DNA of 37,009 nucleotides, taken from assembly GCA_934371915.1 (NCBI GenBank), contig CAKROE010000016.1, positions 1 to 37,009 on the forward strand. The letters run 5' to 3'. Position numbers and translations under genes: made by a program. The DNA is from an uncultured Blautia sp. GTDB lineage: Bacteria; Bacillota; Clostridia; Lachnospirales; Lachnospiraceae. This document shows, one piece after another, positions 1-8,053 of the stretch. Each line of letters begins with the position of its first letter. The first letter of the stretch is position 1. A model generated the notes under the pieces. The model did not search any database. It was not told the DNA's origin and was given only the letters and a program-made list of their open reading frames with translations.

Positions 1-281
1 CTTCTTTACTTTGTCGTTTTTTACAGCAATCCCCATCGTCCTGGACAGCGCTATCGGTAGTGGTGCGCAGGGACAGAAATTAGCGTATAAGTTTTTCTAT
101 GTTTAATTGTTTCTGTGGACTCTTGCAGATGTTTCGGAACTCAATACACCTGCACCTGCACGGGCATTTTCTCATTATGATAGTTCATAGAGCGAATATC
201 TGCCGATCCTTCTTTACTTTGTCGTTTTTTTACAGCAATCCCCATCGTCCTGGACAGCGCTATCGGTAGTAGTGCGTGGGA
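1..281. repeat. 70-bp direct repeat, two copies (1-71 and 209-281)
   Basis: Positions 1-71 recur at 209-281. The second copy has one extra T in its T-run and a few changes near the right end (tagtggtgcgcaggg against tagtagtgcgtggg). The copies are about 208 bp apart. The first starts at the window edge, so the true unit may be longer. No ORF with a ribosome site covers them. They look like intergenic repeat units of unknown nature. Confidence 0.75.
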
Positions 282-462
282 AGGAAGCAGTGTAGCGCGC
301 CGCCGAAATTATCCTATTATAGATTGCTTTGAACGGTGCGTGGTCCGGGTACCCTCCGGGCAGGAGGCAGCTGAGCACCGGATGGAAGGGGAAATATATA
401 ATAGGTTATACAAAATATTGGAAAATGAAAAAATAGAATAGAAATAGAGACTCTGCTTATTG
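282..462. other. Gene-free stretch with one small hairpin
   Basis: No convincing coding region is seen. At 334-380 CGGTGC pairs with GCACCG, enclosing a second stem CCTCC/GGAGG (353-357 with 363-367), so a small structured element is possible. Otherwise I see nothing recognisable between the direct repeats and hairpin element A. Confidence 0.4.
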
Positions 463-718
463 TGAAAATATATGGTTCATCAACTTTCAGCAACGAAAAA
501 AGATATATGATTTATTCAACATCTGCAAGAATCTTGGAAGTTCTTAGGAATGTTCCGGGTGTGTTATTCATAAAAATCACATTGTTTGAGCGTAGCGAGT
601 TTGTGATTTTTATGAATGCTTTTAACACACGGATTATTCCTTAGTACTTCCAGATGATGAAGCCGTTGAAAAATCATATATCTTTTATATGTTGCGTGAA
701 AATAATGAAACCATATCT
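463..718. repeat. Long imperfect hairpin element A
   Basis: The left arm (463-581) aligns with the reverse complement of the right arm (602-718) over nearly its full length with small bulges. The inner 16 bp are perfect (566-581 with 602-617). Further blocks pair outward: GGAAGTTCTTAGGAAT with ATTCCTTAGTACTTCC, then AAAGATATATGATTT with its complement, then ATATGGTT near the base. The apical loop reads TTGTTTGAGCGTAGCGAGTT. It lies beyond the 3' end of the minus-strand ABC operon. Short ORFs here lack ribosome sites and are by-products of the palindrome. Function is unknown; it could be a MITE-like element, a structured RNA or a bidirectional transcription barrier. Confidence 0.8.
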
Positions 719-797
719 TTTTATGTTTCAGATATGTCATAAAGAATCATATATCTTTTATATGTTGCGTAAAAATAATGAAACCATATCTTTTTAT
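672..797. repeat. Tandem 53-bp repeat, 73-bp period
   Basis: Positions 672-724 and 745-797 are identical except for one G-to-A change. The first copy is the outer right arm of hairpin element A, so the second is an extra right-arm copy with no left-arm partner. It ends about 20 bp from the stop codon of the minus-strand ATPase gene. Confidence 0.8.
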
Positions 798-816
798 ATT
801 ATATATACTATCCATC

Positions 817-1611
817 CTAGCTCAGCAGAGCAGAATCATTGCTAAACTCCTGTCCGCTTGCCTTCTCAAACTGATCCAGCAGATTTCTCACAGTAAGTTT
901 CTTCTTTTCCTCACCCTGAATATCCAGAATGATCTTACCTTCCATCATCATGATCAGACGATTTCCATGTGTGATTGCATCCTGCATGTTATGAGTGATC
1001 ATCATAGTTGTCAGATGGTCGCGGTTGACGATCATTTCTGTGATCTCAAGCACTTTGGCTGCGGTCTTCGGGTCGAGGGCAGCAGTATGCTCATCCAGAA
1101 GCAGAAGCTTCGGCTTCTGCAGTGTAGCCATCAGAAGTGTCAGTGCCTGACGCTGTCCACCGGAGAGAAGTCCGACCTTGGAAGTAAGACGGTCTTCCAG
1201 TCCAAGACCTAAAACTTTCAGCAGTTCTTTATATTCTTCACGTTCTTTTTTTGTGATTCCCGGTTTCAGTAAACGTGTTTTGCCACGGCGTTTTGCAAGG
1301 GCAAGGTTTTCTTCGATTCCCATAGTAGCAGCAGTTCCGGTCATAGGATCCTGGAATACACGACCGAGATATGCGGCTCTTTTGTGTTCGGATAATTTGG
1401 TGACATCGGTACCATCGATGATGATCTGTCCTTCATCGACCTGCCATGTGCCGGCAACTGCATTCAGCATGGTAGATTTACCGGCTCCATTACCACCGAT
1501 AACAGTAACAAAATCACCTTCATTCAGTGTGAGGTTCAGACCGTTCAGAGCCACTTTTTCATTGATGGTTCCCGGATTAAATGTTTTATATATGTTTTTC
1601 AGCTCAAGCAT
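817..1611 (-). CDS. ABC transporter ATP-binding protein (partner of PF04392-type binding protein)
   Basis: A 264-residue cytoplasmic ATPase that would power the importer encoded with the next two genes. Walker A GGNGAGKST lies at 39-47, the Q-loop at Q87, the signature LSGGQ at 149-153, Walker B LLLLDE at 169-174 (followed by H where P is commoner) and the switch His at about 207. Length and layout fit a single-domain ATPase. The ATG overlaps the permease stop by one base (TGATG) and is preceded by GGAGG inside the permease end, so translation is probably coupled. It is the last gene of a three-gene minus-strand operon. The PF04392/TrpXYZ type is known for amino-acid-like substrates such as tryptophan or tyrosine; the substrate here is not shown by the sequence. 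Confidence 0.93.
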   Translation of the reverse strand: MLELKNIYKTFNPGTINEKVALNGLNLTLNEGDFVTVIGGNGAGKSTMLNAVAGTWQVDEGQIIIDGTDVTKLSEHKRAAYLGRVFQDPMTGTAATMGIEENLALAKRRGKTRLLKPGITKKEREEYKELLKVLGLGLEDRLTSKVGLLSGGQRQALTLLMATLQKPKLLLLDEHTAALDPKTAAKVLEITEMIVNRDHLTTMMITHNMQDAITHGNRLIMMMEGKIILDIQGEEKKKLTVRNLLDQFEKASGQEFSNDSALLS

Positions 1612-2531
1612 CAGTTGTTACCTCCACGTTTCGTAGGTTTTGTAAAATATTTTGTTTTCCAGTAAGGCACTGCAAGGAAGACAGCTACAACAAGTGCAGA
1701 CAGCATCTTCAGAAGGTCAGTGTCGATTCCGAGCCAGATAACTGTCTGAAGTACCAGATAGTAGAGAATGGAACCGAATGCAACACTCAGAAGACGAAGG
1801 GCAAAGTTGCGGAAAATACGTCCGAAGATTGCTTCACCGATGATGACTGCTGCAAGTCCGATAACGATTGCTCCACGTCCCATGTTGACATCGGCAAATC
1901 CCTGATACTGTGCAAGGAGTGCGCTGGAAAGTGCAACCAGACCGTTGGAGATCATCAGGCCGAGTACTTTACATACGTTGGTATTGATTCCCTGTGCGCG
2001 GGACATATTCGGATTACATCCGGTAGAGCGGAGTGAACATCCGAGTTCTGTTCCGAAGAACCAGTAGAGAATTGCAATCAGCACGACGATAAAAACAGCA
2101 ACGATCAGAATGGTATTCTGATAAAATGGAACACCTTTTACATTACGAAGGGAAACAAGAAGATTGTATTTGTTTCCGTTGACTGCCTGATTGGCCTTTC
2201 CCATGATCTTGAGGTTGGCGGAATAGAGACCAAGCTGTGTCAGGATTCCGGCGAGGATTGCCGGGATTCCCATAAAGGTGTGAAAGATTCCGGTTGCGAG
2301 TCCTGCAAGCATTCCGGCTCCGGTAGCGGCAAGCATGGACACCCAGATATTATGCCCGCTCATCAGCATCATGACACAGACAGCACCGCCGGTACACATG
2401 GTACCGTCAACAGTCAGATCGGCAACATCAAGAATACGAAAGGTAAGATAGACACCGATCGCCATGATTCCCCAGATCAACCCCTGTGCGGCTGCACCCG
2501 GGAGTGCGTTTACTAAGCTAAGAATATTCAT
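1611..2531 (-). CDS. ABC transporter permease
   Basis: A 306-residue, very hydrophobic protein with about eight membrane segments, typical of the branched-chain-type permeases (BPD_transp_2) that work with PF04392 binding proteins. It would form the membrane channel of the importer with the ATPase encoded just downstream. The ATG at 2531 follows AGGAGG with good spacing. It lies 94 bp downstream of the binding-protein gene, with a strong hairpin in the gap. The C-terminus is a short basic tail. The substrate cannot be read from the sequence. Confidence 0.9.
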   Translation of the reverse strand: MNILSLVNALPGAAAQGLIWGIMAIGVYLTFRILDVADLTVDGTMCTGGAVCVMMLMSGHNIWVSMLAATGAGMLAGLATGIFHTFMGIPAILAGILTQLGLYSANLKIMGKANQAVNGNKYNLLVSLRNVKGVPFYQNTILIVAVFIVVLIAILYWFFGTELGCSLRSTGCNPNMSRAQGINTNVCKVLGLMISNGLVALSSALLAQYQGFADVNMGRGAIVIGLAAVIIGEAIFGRIFRNFALRLLSVAFGSILYYLVLQTVIWLGIDTDLLKMLSALVVAVFLAVPYWKTKYFTKPTKRGGNN

Positions 2532-2552
2532 TTTGTGATTCCTCCTGACGAC

Positions 2553-2591
2553 ACAGAAAGCGAGAAAGGATATTCCTCTCCCGCTGTCTGT
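2553..2591 (-). other. Intercistronic hairpin after the binding-protein gene
   Basis: On the minus-strand transcript a stem of about 17 bp (ACAGACAGCGGGAGAGG against CCTTTCTCGCTTTCTGT, one mismatch and two G-U pairs) sits between the binding-protein and permease genes. There is no U-tract, so it is not a classical terminator. Hairpins in this position commonly stabilise the upstream message, giving more binding protein than membrane components. Confidence 0.65.
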
Positions 2592-2625
2592 ATAAATTTG
2601 TGTTTTTTACTTAATTTGAGAAAAA

Positions 2626-3675
2626 TTATTCGGCTTCTTCAGTTGTTTCTTCTGCTGTATCGTCTGCAGCATCTGCATCGTCCTCAGAAGTTTCTTCTTC
2701 TGCGTCTGCACCGATTGCAACATAGTCATCCGGAACTTCGATTCCGAGTTCTTCACAGATTTCCGGATTGTATTCTTTTGTGAACTGTGGTGCATACTCG
2801 ATCGGCATTTTGGAAATATCTTCGCCGTCTACCAGAACTTTCAGAGCCATTTTACCGGTAGCAACACCGAGGTCATAGTAGCTGATGGAAAGAGTTGCAA
2901 CACCGCATCCCTCGCAGATACCTTCTTCACCGGCAATTACCGGAACCTTCTCCGGAAGGCAGATGTTGTTGATGATTTCTGTGTTGGATGCAACAGTGTT
3001 ATCTGTTGGTAAGTAGATAACATCACTTTCTGTAGCAGCTGTTGTAGCTACGGAAGAAAGATCGTTGGAATCTGAGAATGCATAGTATTCACAGGTATAA
3101 CCTAATTTTTCAAGAGCTGCTTTTACTGTATCTACCTGATACTGGGAGTTTGCTTCTGCAGAGCAGTAAACAAGTCCGACATTCTTGGCATCAGGGAAGA
3201 GCTCGTTAAGCATTGCTGCCTGATCTTCAAGTGGAGCAAGGTCTGATGTACCGGAAATATTATTTCCAACAGTTCCGTCAAAATCGTCAAGGTCAAGTGC
3301 TACACCGTATTCAGTAACAGAGGTTCCGAGAATCGGAATATCTGCTGTACCTGCTGCAGCTGCCTGAAGAGCAGGAGTTGCGTTTGCAAGAATCAGGTCT
3401 ACATTATCGGAAACAAAGTCTGTGATGATAGTAGAACAGGTATTGGAATCACCCTGTGCGTTCTGCTCATCAAATGTTACCTTGTCACCAAGTTCTTCTG
3501 TAATGGCATCTTTGAATCCCTGTGTTGCAGCATCCAGAGCTTCGTGCTGTACGAGCTGGCAGATACCGATGTTATAAGTTTTATCGTCAGCACCATCTGC
3601 TGCAAATACGCTGACACCACCCATGCCAACTACCATTGTTGCAGACAGAACGCCTGCTAAAATCTGCTTTTTCAT
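2626..3675 (-). CDS. ABC transporter substrate-binding protein, PF04392 (TrpX-like) type
   Basis: A 349-residue exported protein. The N-terminus is a Sec signal peptide (MKK, hydrophobic 5-23, probable cleavage after VFA at 25) with no lipobox cysteine, unusual for a Gram-positive binding protein. The mature part has the two-lobe periplasmic-binding fold features of the ABC_sub_bind family: the GICQLVQHEALD start, a QGDSNTC segment, and VIAGEEGICEGCGVATLSISYYDLG near the second lobe. It ends in a highly acidic tail of about 25 residues rich in E and D. It is the first gene of the minus-strand operon, with AGGAGG before the ATG and a clear promoter at 3731-3759. The ligand is unknown; members bind aromatic amino acids or other small organic molecules. 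Confidence 0.9.
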   Translation of the reverse strand: MKKQILAGVLSATMVVGMGGVSVFAADGADDKTYNIGICQLVQHEALDAATQGFKDAITEELGDKVTFDEQNAQGDSNTCSTIITDFVSDNVDLILANATPALQAAAAGTADIPILGTSVTEYGVALDLDDFDGTVGNNISGTSDLAPLEDQAAMLNELFPDAKNVGLVYCSAEANSQYQVDTVKAALEKLGYTCEYYAFSDSNDLSSVATTAATESDVIYLPTDNTVASNTEIINNICLPEKVPVIAGEEGICEGCGVATLSISYYDLGVATGKMALKVLVDGEDISKMPIEYAPQFTKEYNPEICEELGIEVPDDYVAIGADAEEETSEDDADAADDTAEETTEEAE

Positions 3676-3730
3676 ATTTTAAGTCCTCCTGTATTGTTGA
3701 TTCACGTTCTGAATCGAATTAACTTTTTAA

Positions 3731-3759
3731 AGTATAACGCTTTAACGCGAAGAAGTCAA
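3731..3759 (-). promoter_or_regulatory. Promoter of the minus-strand ABC operon
   Basis: Read on the minus strand: TTGACT, 17 bp, TATACT. The spacer contains CGCGTTAAAGCG, an imperfect dyad centred on TTAA that could be an operator. It lies about 55 bp upstream of the binding-protein start. Confidence 0.75.
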
Positions 3760-3904
3760 GGAGCAATAAAAAGAAAATAACCCAAAATCAACAAAAACGG
3801 AATGGAAAAATAAATAAAGTGAACAGATTTTGCGAATTCCTTTCTTATAAATATACAAAAAAAATTAGGGTGTCAAATAAATAATACGTTTTTGCTTGAA
3901 TTTA

Positions 3905-3933
3905 TTGACAATTCACAAAATGGAATGTATAGT
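3905..3933 (+). promoter_or_regulatory. Promoter of the BMP-type transporter operon
   Basis: TTGACA at 3905-3910, a 17-bp spacer and TATAGT at 3928-3933. It diverges from the promoter of the minus-strand operon. The predicted start near 3940 gives an 80-nt leader before the ATG at 4021. Confidence 0.8.
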
Positions 3934-3945
3934 AAAAGCACTTGC

Positions 3946-3978
3946 AAAGAGGCGTAACAGAAATTGTTGTGCCTCTTT
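3946..3978 (+). other. 5' leader hairpin of the BMP operon
   Basis: AAAGAGGC (3946-3953) pairs with GCCTCTTT (3971-3978), placed at the very start of the predicted transcript. The following TTTTG is too short for a confident terminator. It could stabilise the 5' end or act as a weak attenuator. No purine-riboswitch core was seen here. Confidence 0.45.
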
Positions 3979-4020
3979 TGTTCGGTAACAGGAGTAAGAG
4001 GAGAAATGGAGGAAAGAAAG

Positions 4021-5214
4021 ATGAAAAAAGCATTGGCAATTGGACTTGCGGCAGCAATGGCAGTTACGATGGCCGCACCTGTATATGCAAGTGACGACAG
4101 TGAAAGTGGTGCAGGCATTGCAAAAGAAGATTTAAAGATCGGTGCGATCTACATCGGTGATGAAAACGAAGGATATACAGCTGCACATATGGCTGGTATC
4201 GATGAGATGGTAGAAAATCTTGGACTTGATGATTCACAGGTTATTGAGAAAACACTGATCGGTGAAGACGAAGGATGCTACGATGCAGCAGCAGACCTTG
4301 CAGATCAGGGATGTCAGATCATTTTTGCAAACAGCTTCGGTCATGAGACCTATATCCTTGAAGCTGCAGGAGAGTATCCGGATGTACAGTTCTGTCATGC
4401 AACAGGAACTCAGGCAGCAGCAAGCGGACTGTCCAATATGCACAACTACTTTACAAATATTTATGAAGCTCGTTATGTATCCGGTGTTGTTGCCGGCCTC
4501 AAACTGAATGAGATGATCGAAGACGGCACAATTACAGAAGATAACTGCAAGATGGGTTATGTTGGTGCATTCCCATATGCAGAGGTTATTTCCGGATATA
4601 CTTCTTTCTATCTTGGTGCTAAGAGCGTATGCCCATCCGTAACTATGGAAGTTAAATACACAAACAGCTGGGCAAGCTTTGACCTTGAAAAAGAATGTGC
4701 AGATGCACTGATCTCTGACGGATGTGTCCTGATCAGCCAGCATGCAGATACTACAGGTGCTCCTACAGCTTGTGAAACAGCAGGTGTTCCTTGCGTTGGA
4801 TACAACATCGACATGACATCTGTTGCTCCGAATGAAGCACTTACATCTGCATCTATGGACTGGGGTGTATATTACACATATGCAGTACAGTGTATGCTTG
4901 ATGGAACAGCAATCGACACTGACTGGTGCAAAGGCTTTTCCGATGGTGCTGACAAGATCACACCTCTCAATGAGAAAGTTGTAGCAGAAGGAACAGATGA
5001 AAAAGTAAAAGAAGTTGAAGATGCACTTGCAGATGGATCCCTTCATGTATTTGATACTTCTACATTTACTGTAGATGGCAAAGAACTTACTACCTATAAG
5101 AAAGACGGCAGTGACACAGAATACATTTCTGACGGATATTTCCATGAATCAGAGTATGGTTCTGCACCGGCATTTGATATAGCAATCGACGGAATCACAT
5201 CCATCACAGAATAA
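4021..5214 (+). CDS. BMP/PnrA-family substrate-binding protein (probable nucleoside binding)
   Basis: A 397-residue exported binding protein. I start it at 4021 (MKKALAIGLAAA), preceded by GGAGGAAAG, rather than at an upstream ATG that would add 19 residues before the signal peptide. The signal peptide ends at about VYA (22-24) and has no lipobox cysteine. The mature part follows the BMP (basic membrane protein, Med/PnrA) pattern: KIGAIYIGDENEGYT start, ANSFGHE and PDVQFCHATG segments, and NNYFTNIYEARYVSGVVAG-like text (here HNYFTNIYEARYVSG). The family binds nucleosides or related ligands in characterised members. It is followed by a hairpin terminator and then the ATPase and permease genes of the same transporter. 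Confidence 0.9.
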   Translation: MKKALAIGLAAAMAVTMAAPVYASDDSESGAGIAKEDLKIGAIYIGDENEGYTAAHMAGIDEMVENLGLDDSQVIEKTLIGEDEGCYDAAADLADQGCQIIFANSFGHETYILEAAGEYPDVQFCHATGTQAAASGLSNMHNYFTNIYEARYVSGVVAGLKLNEMIEDGTITEDNCKMGYVGAFPYAEVISGYTSFYLGAKSVCPSVTMEVKYTNSWASFDLEKECADALISDGCVLISQHADTTGAPTACETAGVPCVGYNIDMTSVAPNEALTSASMDWGVYYTYAVQCMLDGTAIDTDWCKGFSDGADKITPLNEKVVAEGTDEKVKEVEDALADGSLHVFDTSTFTVDGKELTTYKKDGSDTEYISDGYFHESEYGSAPAFDIAIDGITSITE

Positions 5215-5226
5215 GACTTTGGAACA

Positions 5227-5259
5227 GGCGGAGCTGCTTGACAGCAGCTCTGCCTTTTT
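5227..5259 (+). terminator. Rho-independent terminator after the BMP gene
   Basis: GGCGGAGCTGC pairs with GCAGCTCTGCC, followed by TTTTT. Its place between the binding-protein gene and the ATPase gene suggests partial termination, making more binding protein than transporter. Confidence 0.8.
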
Positions 5260-5302
5260 GCATTACGTATCGGGGAGGCACCGGTGGCGCGTCTGCTGAT
5301 TC

Positions 5303-5364
5303 TTGTTATATGTGTAAAGGAAATCTCCTGTTGGATATGGAGGTTTCTTTTGCACATATGACAA
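5303..5364 (+). ncRNA. 26-bp RNA hairpin in the BMP operon, wobble-only deviations
   Basis: Positions 5303-5328 pair with 5339-5364 around a 10-nt loop (TGTTGGATAT). The arms differ from perfect complementarity at four places, and all four are G-U pairs in plus-strand RNA (they would be A-C mismatches in the minus strand). That polarity suggests a hairpin maintained as plus-strand RNA. It lies between the terminator and the ATPase ribosome site. No family is recognised. Confidence 0.6.
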
Positions 5365-5430
5365 TTTGTGATATGGAAATCGGGTCATAAAGGGATGACT
5401 TTATGGCTGGGATAAAAGGAGGGAATGACA

Positions 5431-6969
5431 GTGGGAGAAACTTATGCACTTGAACTTAAGGATATTTCCAAGCGTTTTGGATCAGTCCAGGCAAATGATC
5501 ATGTAAATCTCACGTTGAGAAAATCAGAGATTCTTGCAATCTTAGGTGAAAACGGAAGTGGCAAGACGACTCTGATGAATATGATCTACGGAATTTATTA
5601 TCCGGATGAGGGACATATTTTTGTGAATGGAAAGGAAGTAACAATCCGTTCACCAAAAGATTCCTATGAACTGGGAATCGGTATGGTACATCAGCACTTT
5701 AAGCTTGTAGATGTATTGACAGCGGCCGAAAATATCGTACTGGGACTGCCGGGTAAGGCAAGACTCAATATGAAAAAAATCACAGAAGATATTCAGAAAC
5801 TGGTAAACAAATATGGTTTTGATCTGGATCTTTCCAAAAAAATATACGAGATGTCTGTTTCGGAAAAACAGACTGTAGAAATCGTAAAAATGTTGTACCG
5901 CGGTGCGAAAATCCTGATTCTTGACGAGCCGACCGCAGTGTTGACACCGCAGGAAGCTGACCGGCTGTTTGATATTCTGCGAAATATGCGCGATGACGGA
6001 TGCGCGATCATTATCATTACACATAAATTGCAGGAAGTGCTGGCATTATCTGATCGTGTGGCAATTCTTCGAAAAGGACAGTATATTGATACGGTAGAGA
6101 CTGCTACTGCAAATGTGCAGAGCCTTTCCGAGATGATGGTAGGCGCTAAGGTCGATCTGAATATTGAGCGTCCGAAACCGGAAAATGTAAAGAAACGTCT
6201 GGTGATCGAGGGGCTGAACTGCAAAGACAAAGATGATGTAAAAACGCTGGATGATGTTGATCTTTCGGTCAATACAGGCGAGATTCTCGGTATTGCAGGT
6301 ATTTCAGGAAGTGGACAGAAGGAACTTCTGGAAGCAATTGCCGGATTACAGGAAGTGGAAAGTGGTTCAATCCGTCTGCTGGATGACAATGGCGGAAGTA
6401 TGGAGCTTTCCAAAATGGATTCCATTTCTATTAATGAAGCGGGAATCAGTCTTGCGTTTGTCCCGGAAGACCGTATCGGTATGGGACTTGTCGGAGACAT
6501 GGATATGACCGACAATATGATGCTTCGAAGCTACCGCAATGGAAAGGGACCTTTCCTGGAACGTAAAGGGCCAAGAGAACTGGCCACAAGGATTAAAGAT
6601 CAGCTCGAAGTTATGACACCGAGTATTTCAGCTCCGGTTCGCCAGATGTCCGGTGGAAATGTACAGAAAGTTCTGGTTGGCCGTGAGATCGCGCAGAGCC
6701 CGAAGGTGCTTCTTGTTGCATTTCCAACCCGTGGTGTGGATATCAATACTTCTCATGTCATCTATCAGCTTCTCAATGAGCAGAAGAAAAAAGGTGTGGC
6801 TGTAGTCTGTGTCATTGAGGATCTGGATGTGGTACTTGAGCTTTGCGACCGTATTGCCGTACTTTGCGGAGGCAGAATCAGCGGAGTGGTTGACGGAAGG
6901 ACTGCAACAAAAGAGAGAATCGGTCTTCTCATGACGAAGCATGAAAAAGGAGGGGCTGTCAATGAATAA
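5431..6969 (+). CDS. Double ATP-binding protein of the BMP-type ABC importer
   Basis: A cytoplasmic protein of about 512 residues with two fused ATPase halves, as in the RnsB/NupA/YufO type. The first half has Walker A GENGSGKTT near 39-47 and Walker B LILDEPTAVLTP, but a degenerate signature (MSVSEKQ). The second half has a modified P-loop (GISGSGQKE) and a good signature (MSGGNVQK). This division of labour is usual for the sugar/nucleoside double-ATPase class. An ATG at 5425 lies only 2 nt after GGAGG, while the GTG at 5431 lies 8 nt after it, so I prefer GTG; the difference is two residues. The end overlaps the next gene by 8 bp. Confidence 0.93.
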   Translation: MGETYALELKDISKRFGSVQANDHVNLTLRKSEILAILGENGSGKTTLMNMIYGIYYPDEGHIFVNGKEVTIRSPKDSYELGIGMVHQHFKLVDVLTAAENIVLGLPGKARLNMKKITEDIQKLVNKYGFDLDLSKKIYEMSVSEKQTVEIVKMLYRGAKILILDEPTAVLTPQEADRLFDILRNMRDDGCAIIIITHKLQEVLALSDRVAILRKGQYIDTVETATANVQSLSEMMVGAKVDLNIERPKPENVKKRLVIEGLNCKDKDDVKTLDDVDLSVNTGEILGIAGISGSGQKELLEAIAGLQEVESGSIRLLDDNGGSMELSKMDSISINEAGISLAFVPEDRIGMGLVGDMDMTDNMMLRSYRNGKGPFLERKGPRELATRIKDQLEVMTPSISAPVRQMSGGNVQKVLVGREIAQSPKVLLVAFPTRGVDINTSHVIYQLLNEQKKKGVAVVCVIEDLDVVLELCDRIAVLCGGRISGVVDGRTATKERIGLLMTKHEKGGAVNE

Positions 6970-8041
6970 AGAACCTTTCTTACAGGTAAGCAAAAGAAGA
7001 AATAAAGCCGAATGGCAGGAAAGACTTCTGATTCGTTTTATAGCACTGCTTCTTGCACTGATCGTGTGTGGAGCGGTAATCGTAGCACTGGTCAAAATGA
7101 ATCCGGTGGATGTATATAAGGCAATCTGGGACGGAGCAATGGGCTCCGAGCGCCGTATCTGGCAGACGATCCGTGATACGATGGTGCTTCTGTGTATCGC
7201 AATCGGTCTGGCACCGGCATTCAAAATGAAATTCTGGAATATCGGTGCAGAAGGTCAGATCCTGATTGGTGGAGCATGTTCCGCAGCAGTGATGATCTAT
7301 GCGGGGGATAAAATGTCTCCGGTAGTGCTTTTGATCGTGATGTTTGTTGCAAGTGCAGTCGGTGGTATGATCTGGGGAATGATCCCGGCAGTGTTCAAAG
7401 CATACTGGAATACAAATGAAACGCTGTTTACCCTGATGCTGAACTATGTTGCCATGCAGGTTGTTACATACTGCATCGTTTTCTGGGAAAATCCAAAAGG
7501 CTCCAACACGGTTGGTATCATTAACCAGGCAACTCAGGCCGGATGGCTTCCGGAGCTGTTCGGACAGAAATATGGATGGAATGTCCTGATTGTTATGATC
7601 CTGACGGTCGGTATGTTTATCTACCTGAAATACTGCAAACAGGGTTATGAGATCGCAGTAGTCGGAGAGAGCGAAAATACTGCAAAATATGCAGGCATTC
7701 ATGTAAAGAAAGTCATTATCCGTACCATGGCAATCTCCGGTGCAATCTGTGGTATTGCCGGATTTGTTATTGTCAGTGGTGCAAGTCATACAATTTCCAC
7801 TGCGACAGCTGGTGGTCGTGGATTTACGGCAATCATTGTTGCATGGCTTTCCAAATTTAATACCTTTATTATGGTAGCTGTTTCTTTTGGTATTGTATTT
7901 ATGAATCAGGGTGCGGTACAGATTGCAACACAGTATGGATTGAATGAGAATGCATCCGATGTTATCCTCGGTATCATTCTGTTTTTCCTGATCGGTGCAG
8001 AATTCTTTATCAATTACAGAGTTAAGCGTGCGAAAAAATAG
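6962..8041 (+). CDS. ABC permease 1 of the BMP-type importer
   Basis: A 359-residue membrane protein with about nine or ten hydrophobic segments, matching the permeases of BMP-linked (nucleoside-type) importers: the KMKFWNIGAEGQ motif and NTNETLFTLMLNYVA, VGESENTAKYAGI and SGASHTISTATAGGRG stretches. The start at 6962 follows AGGAGGGG with proper spacing and overlaps the ATPase stop by 8 bp; an upstream in-frame ATG at 6941 lies inside the ribosome site region and is less likely. It pairs with the second permease to form the channel. Confidence 0.93.
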   Translation: MNKEPFLQVSKRRNKAEWQERLLIRFIALLLALIVCGAVIVALVKMNPVDVYKAIWDGAMGSERRIWQTIRDTMVLLCIAIGLAPAFKMKFWNIGAEGQILIGGACSAAVMIYAGDKMSPVVLLIVMFVASAVGGMIWGMIPAVFKAYWNTNETLFTLMLNYVAMQVVTYCIVFWENPKGSNTVGIINQATQAGWLPELFGQKYGWNVLIVMILTVGMFIYLKYCKQGYEIAVVGESENTAKYAGIHVKKVIIRTMAISGAICGIAGFVIVSGASHTISTATAGGRGFTAIIVAWLSKFNTFIMVAVSFGIVFMNQGAVQIATQYGLNENASDVILGIILFFLIGAEFFINYRVKRAKK

Positions 8042-8053
8042 GAGGTAGATGCA

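Noticed and set aside
1..281. The left-edge repeats as a CRISPR array.
   Set aside because: There are only two 70-bp copies, 208 bp apart, without regular short repeats and spacers; no cas genes are present.
462..1212. Plus-strand ORFs at 462-644, 654-845 and 778-1212.
   Set aside because: They lie in hairpin A and its repeats or antisense to the ATPase gene, lack ribosome sites, and have no family resemblance.
3934..4020. A possible purine riboswitch before the BMP transporter.
   Set aside because: The leader is only about 80 nt, has one simple stem, and lacks the paired-loop core of that aptamer.
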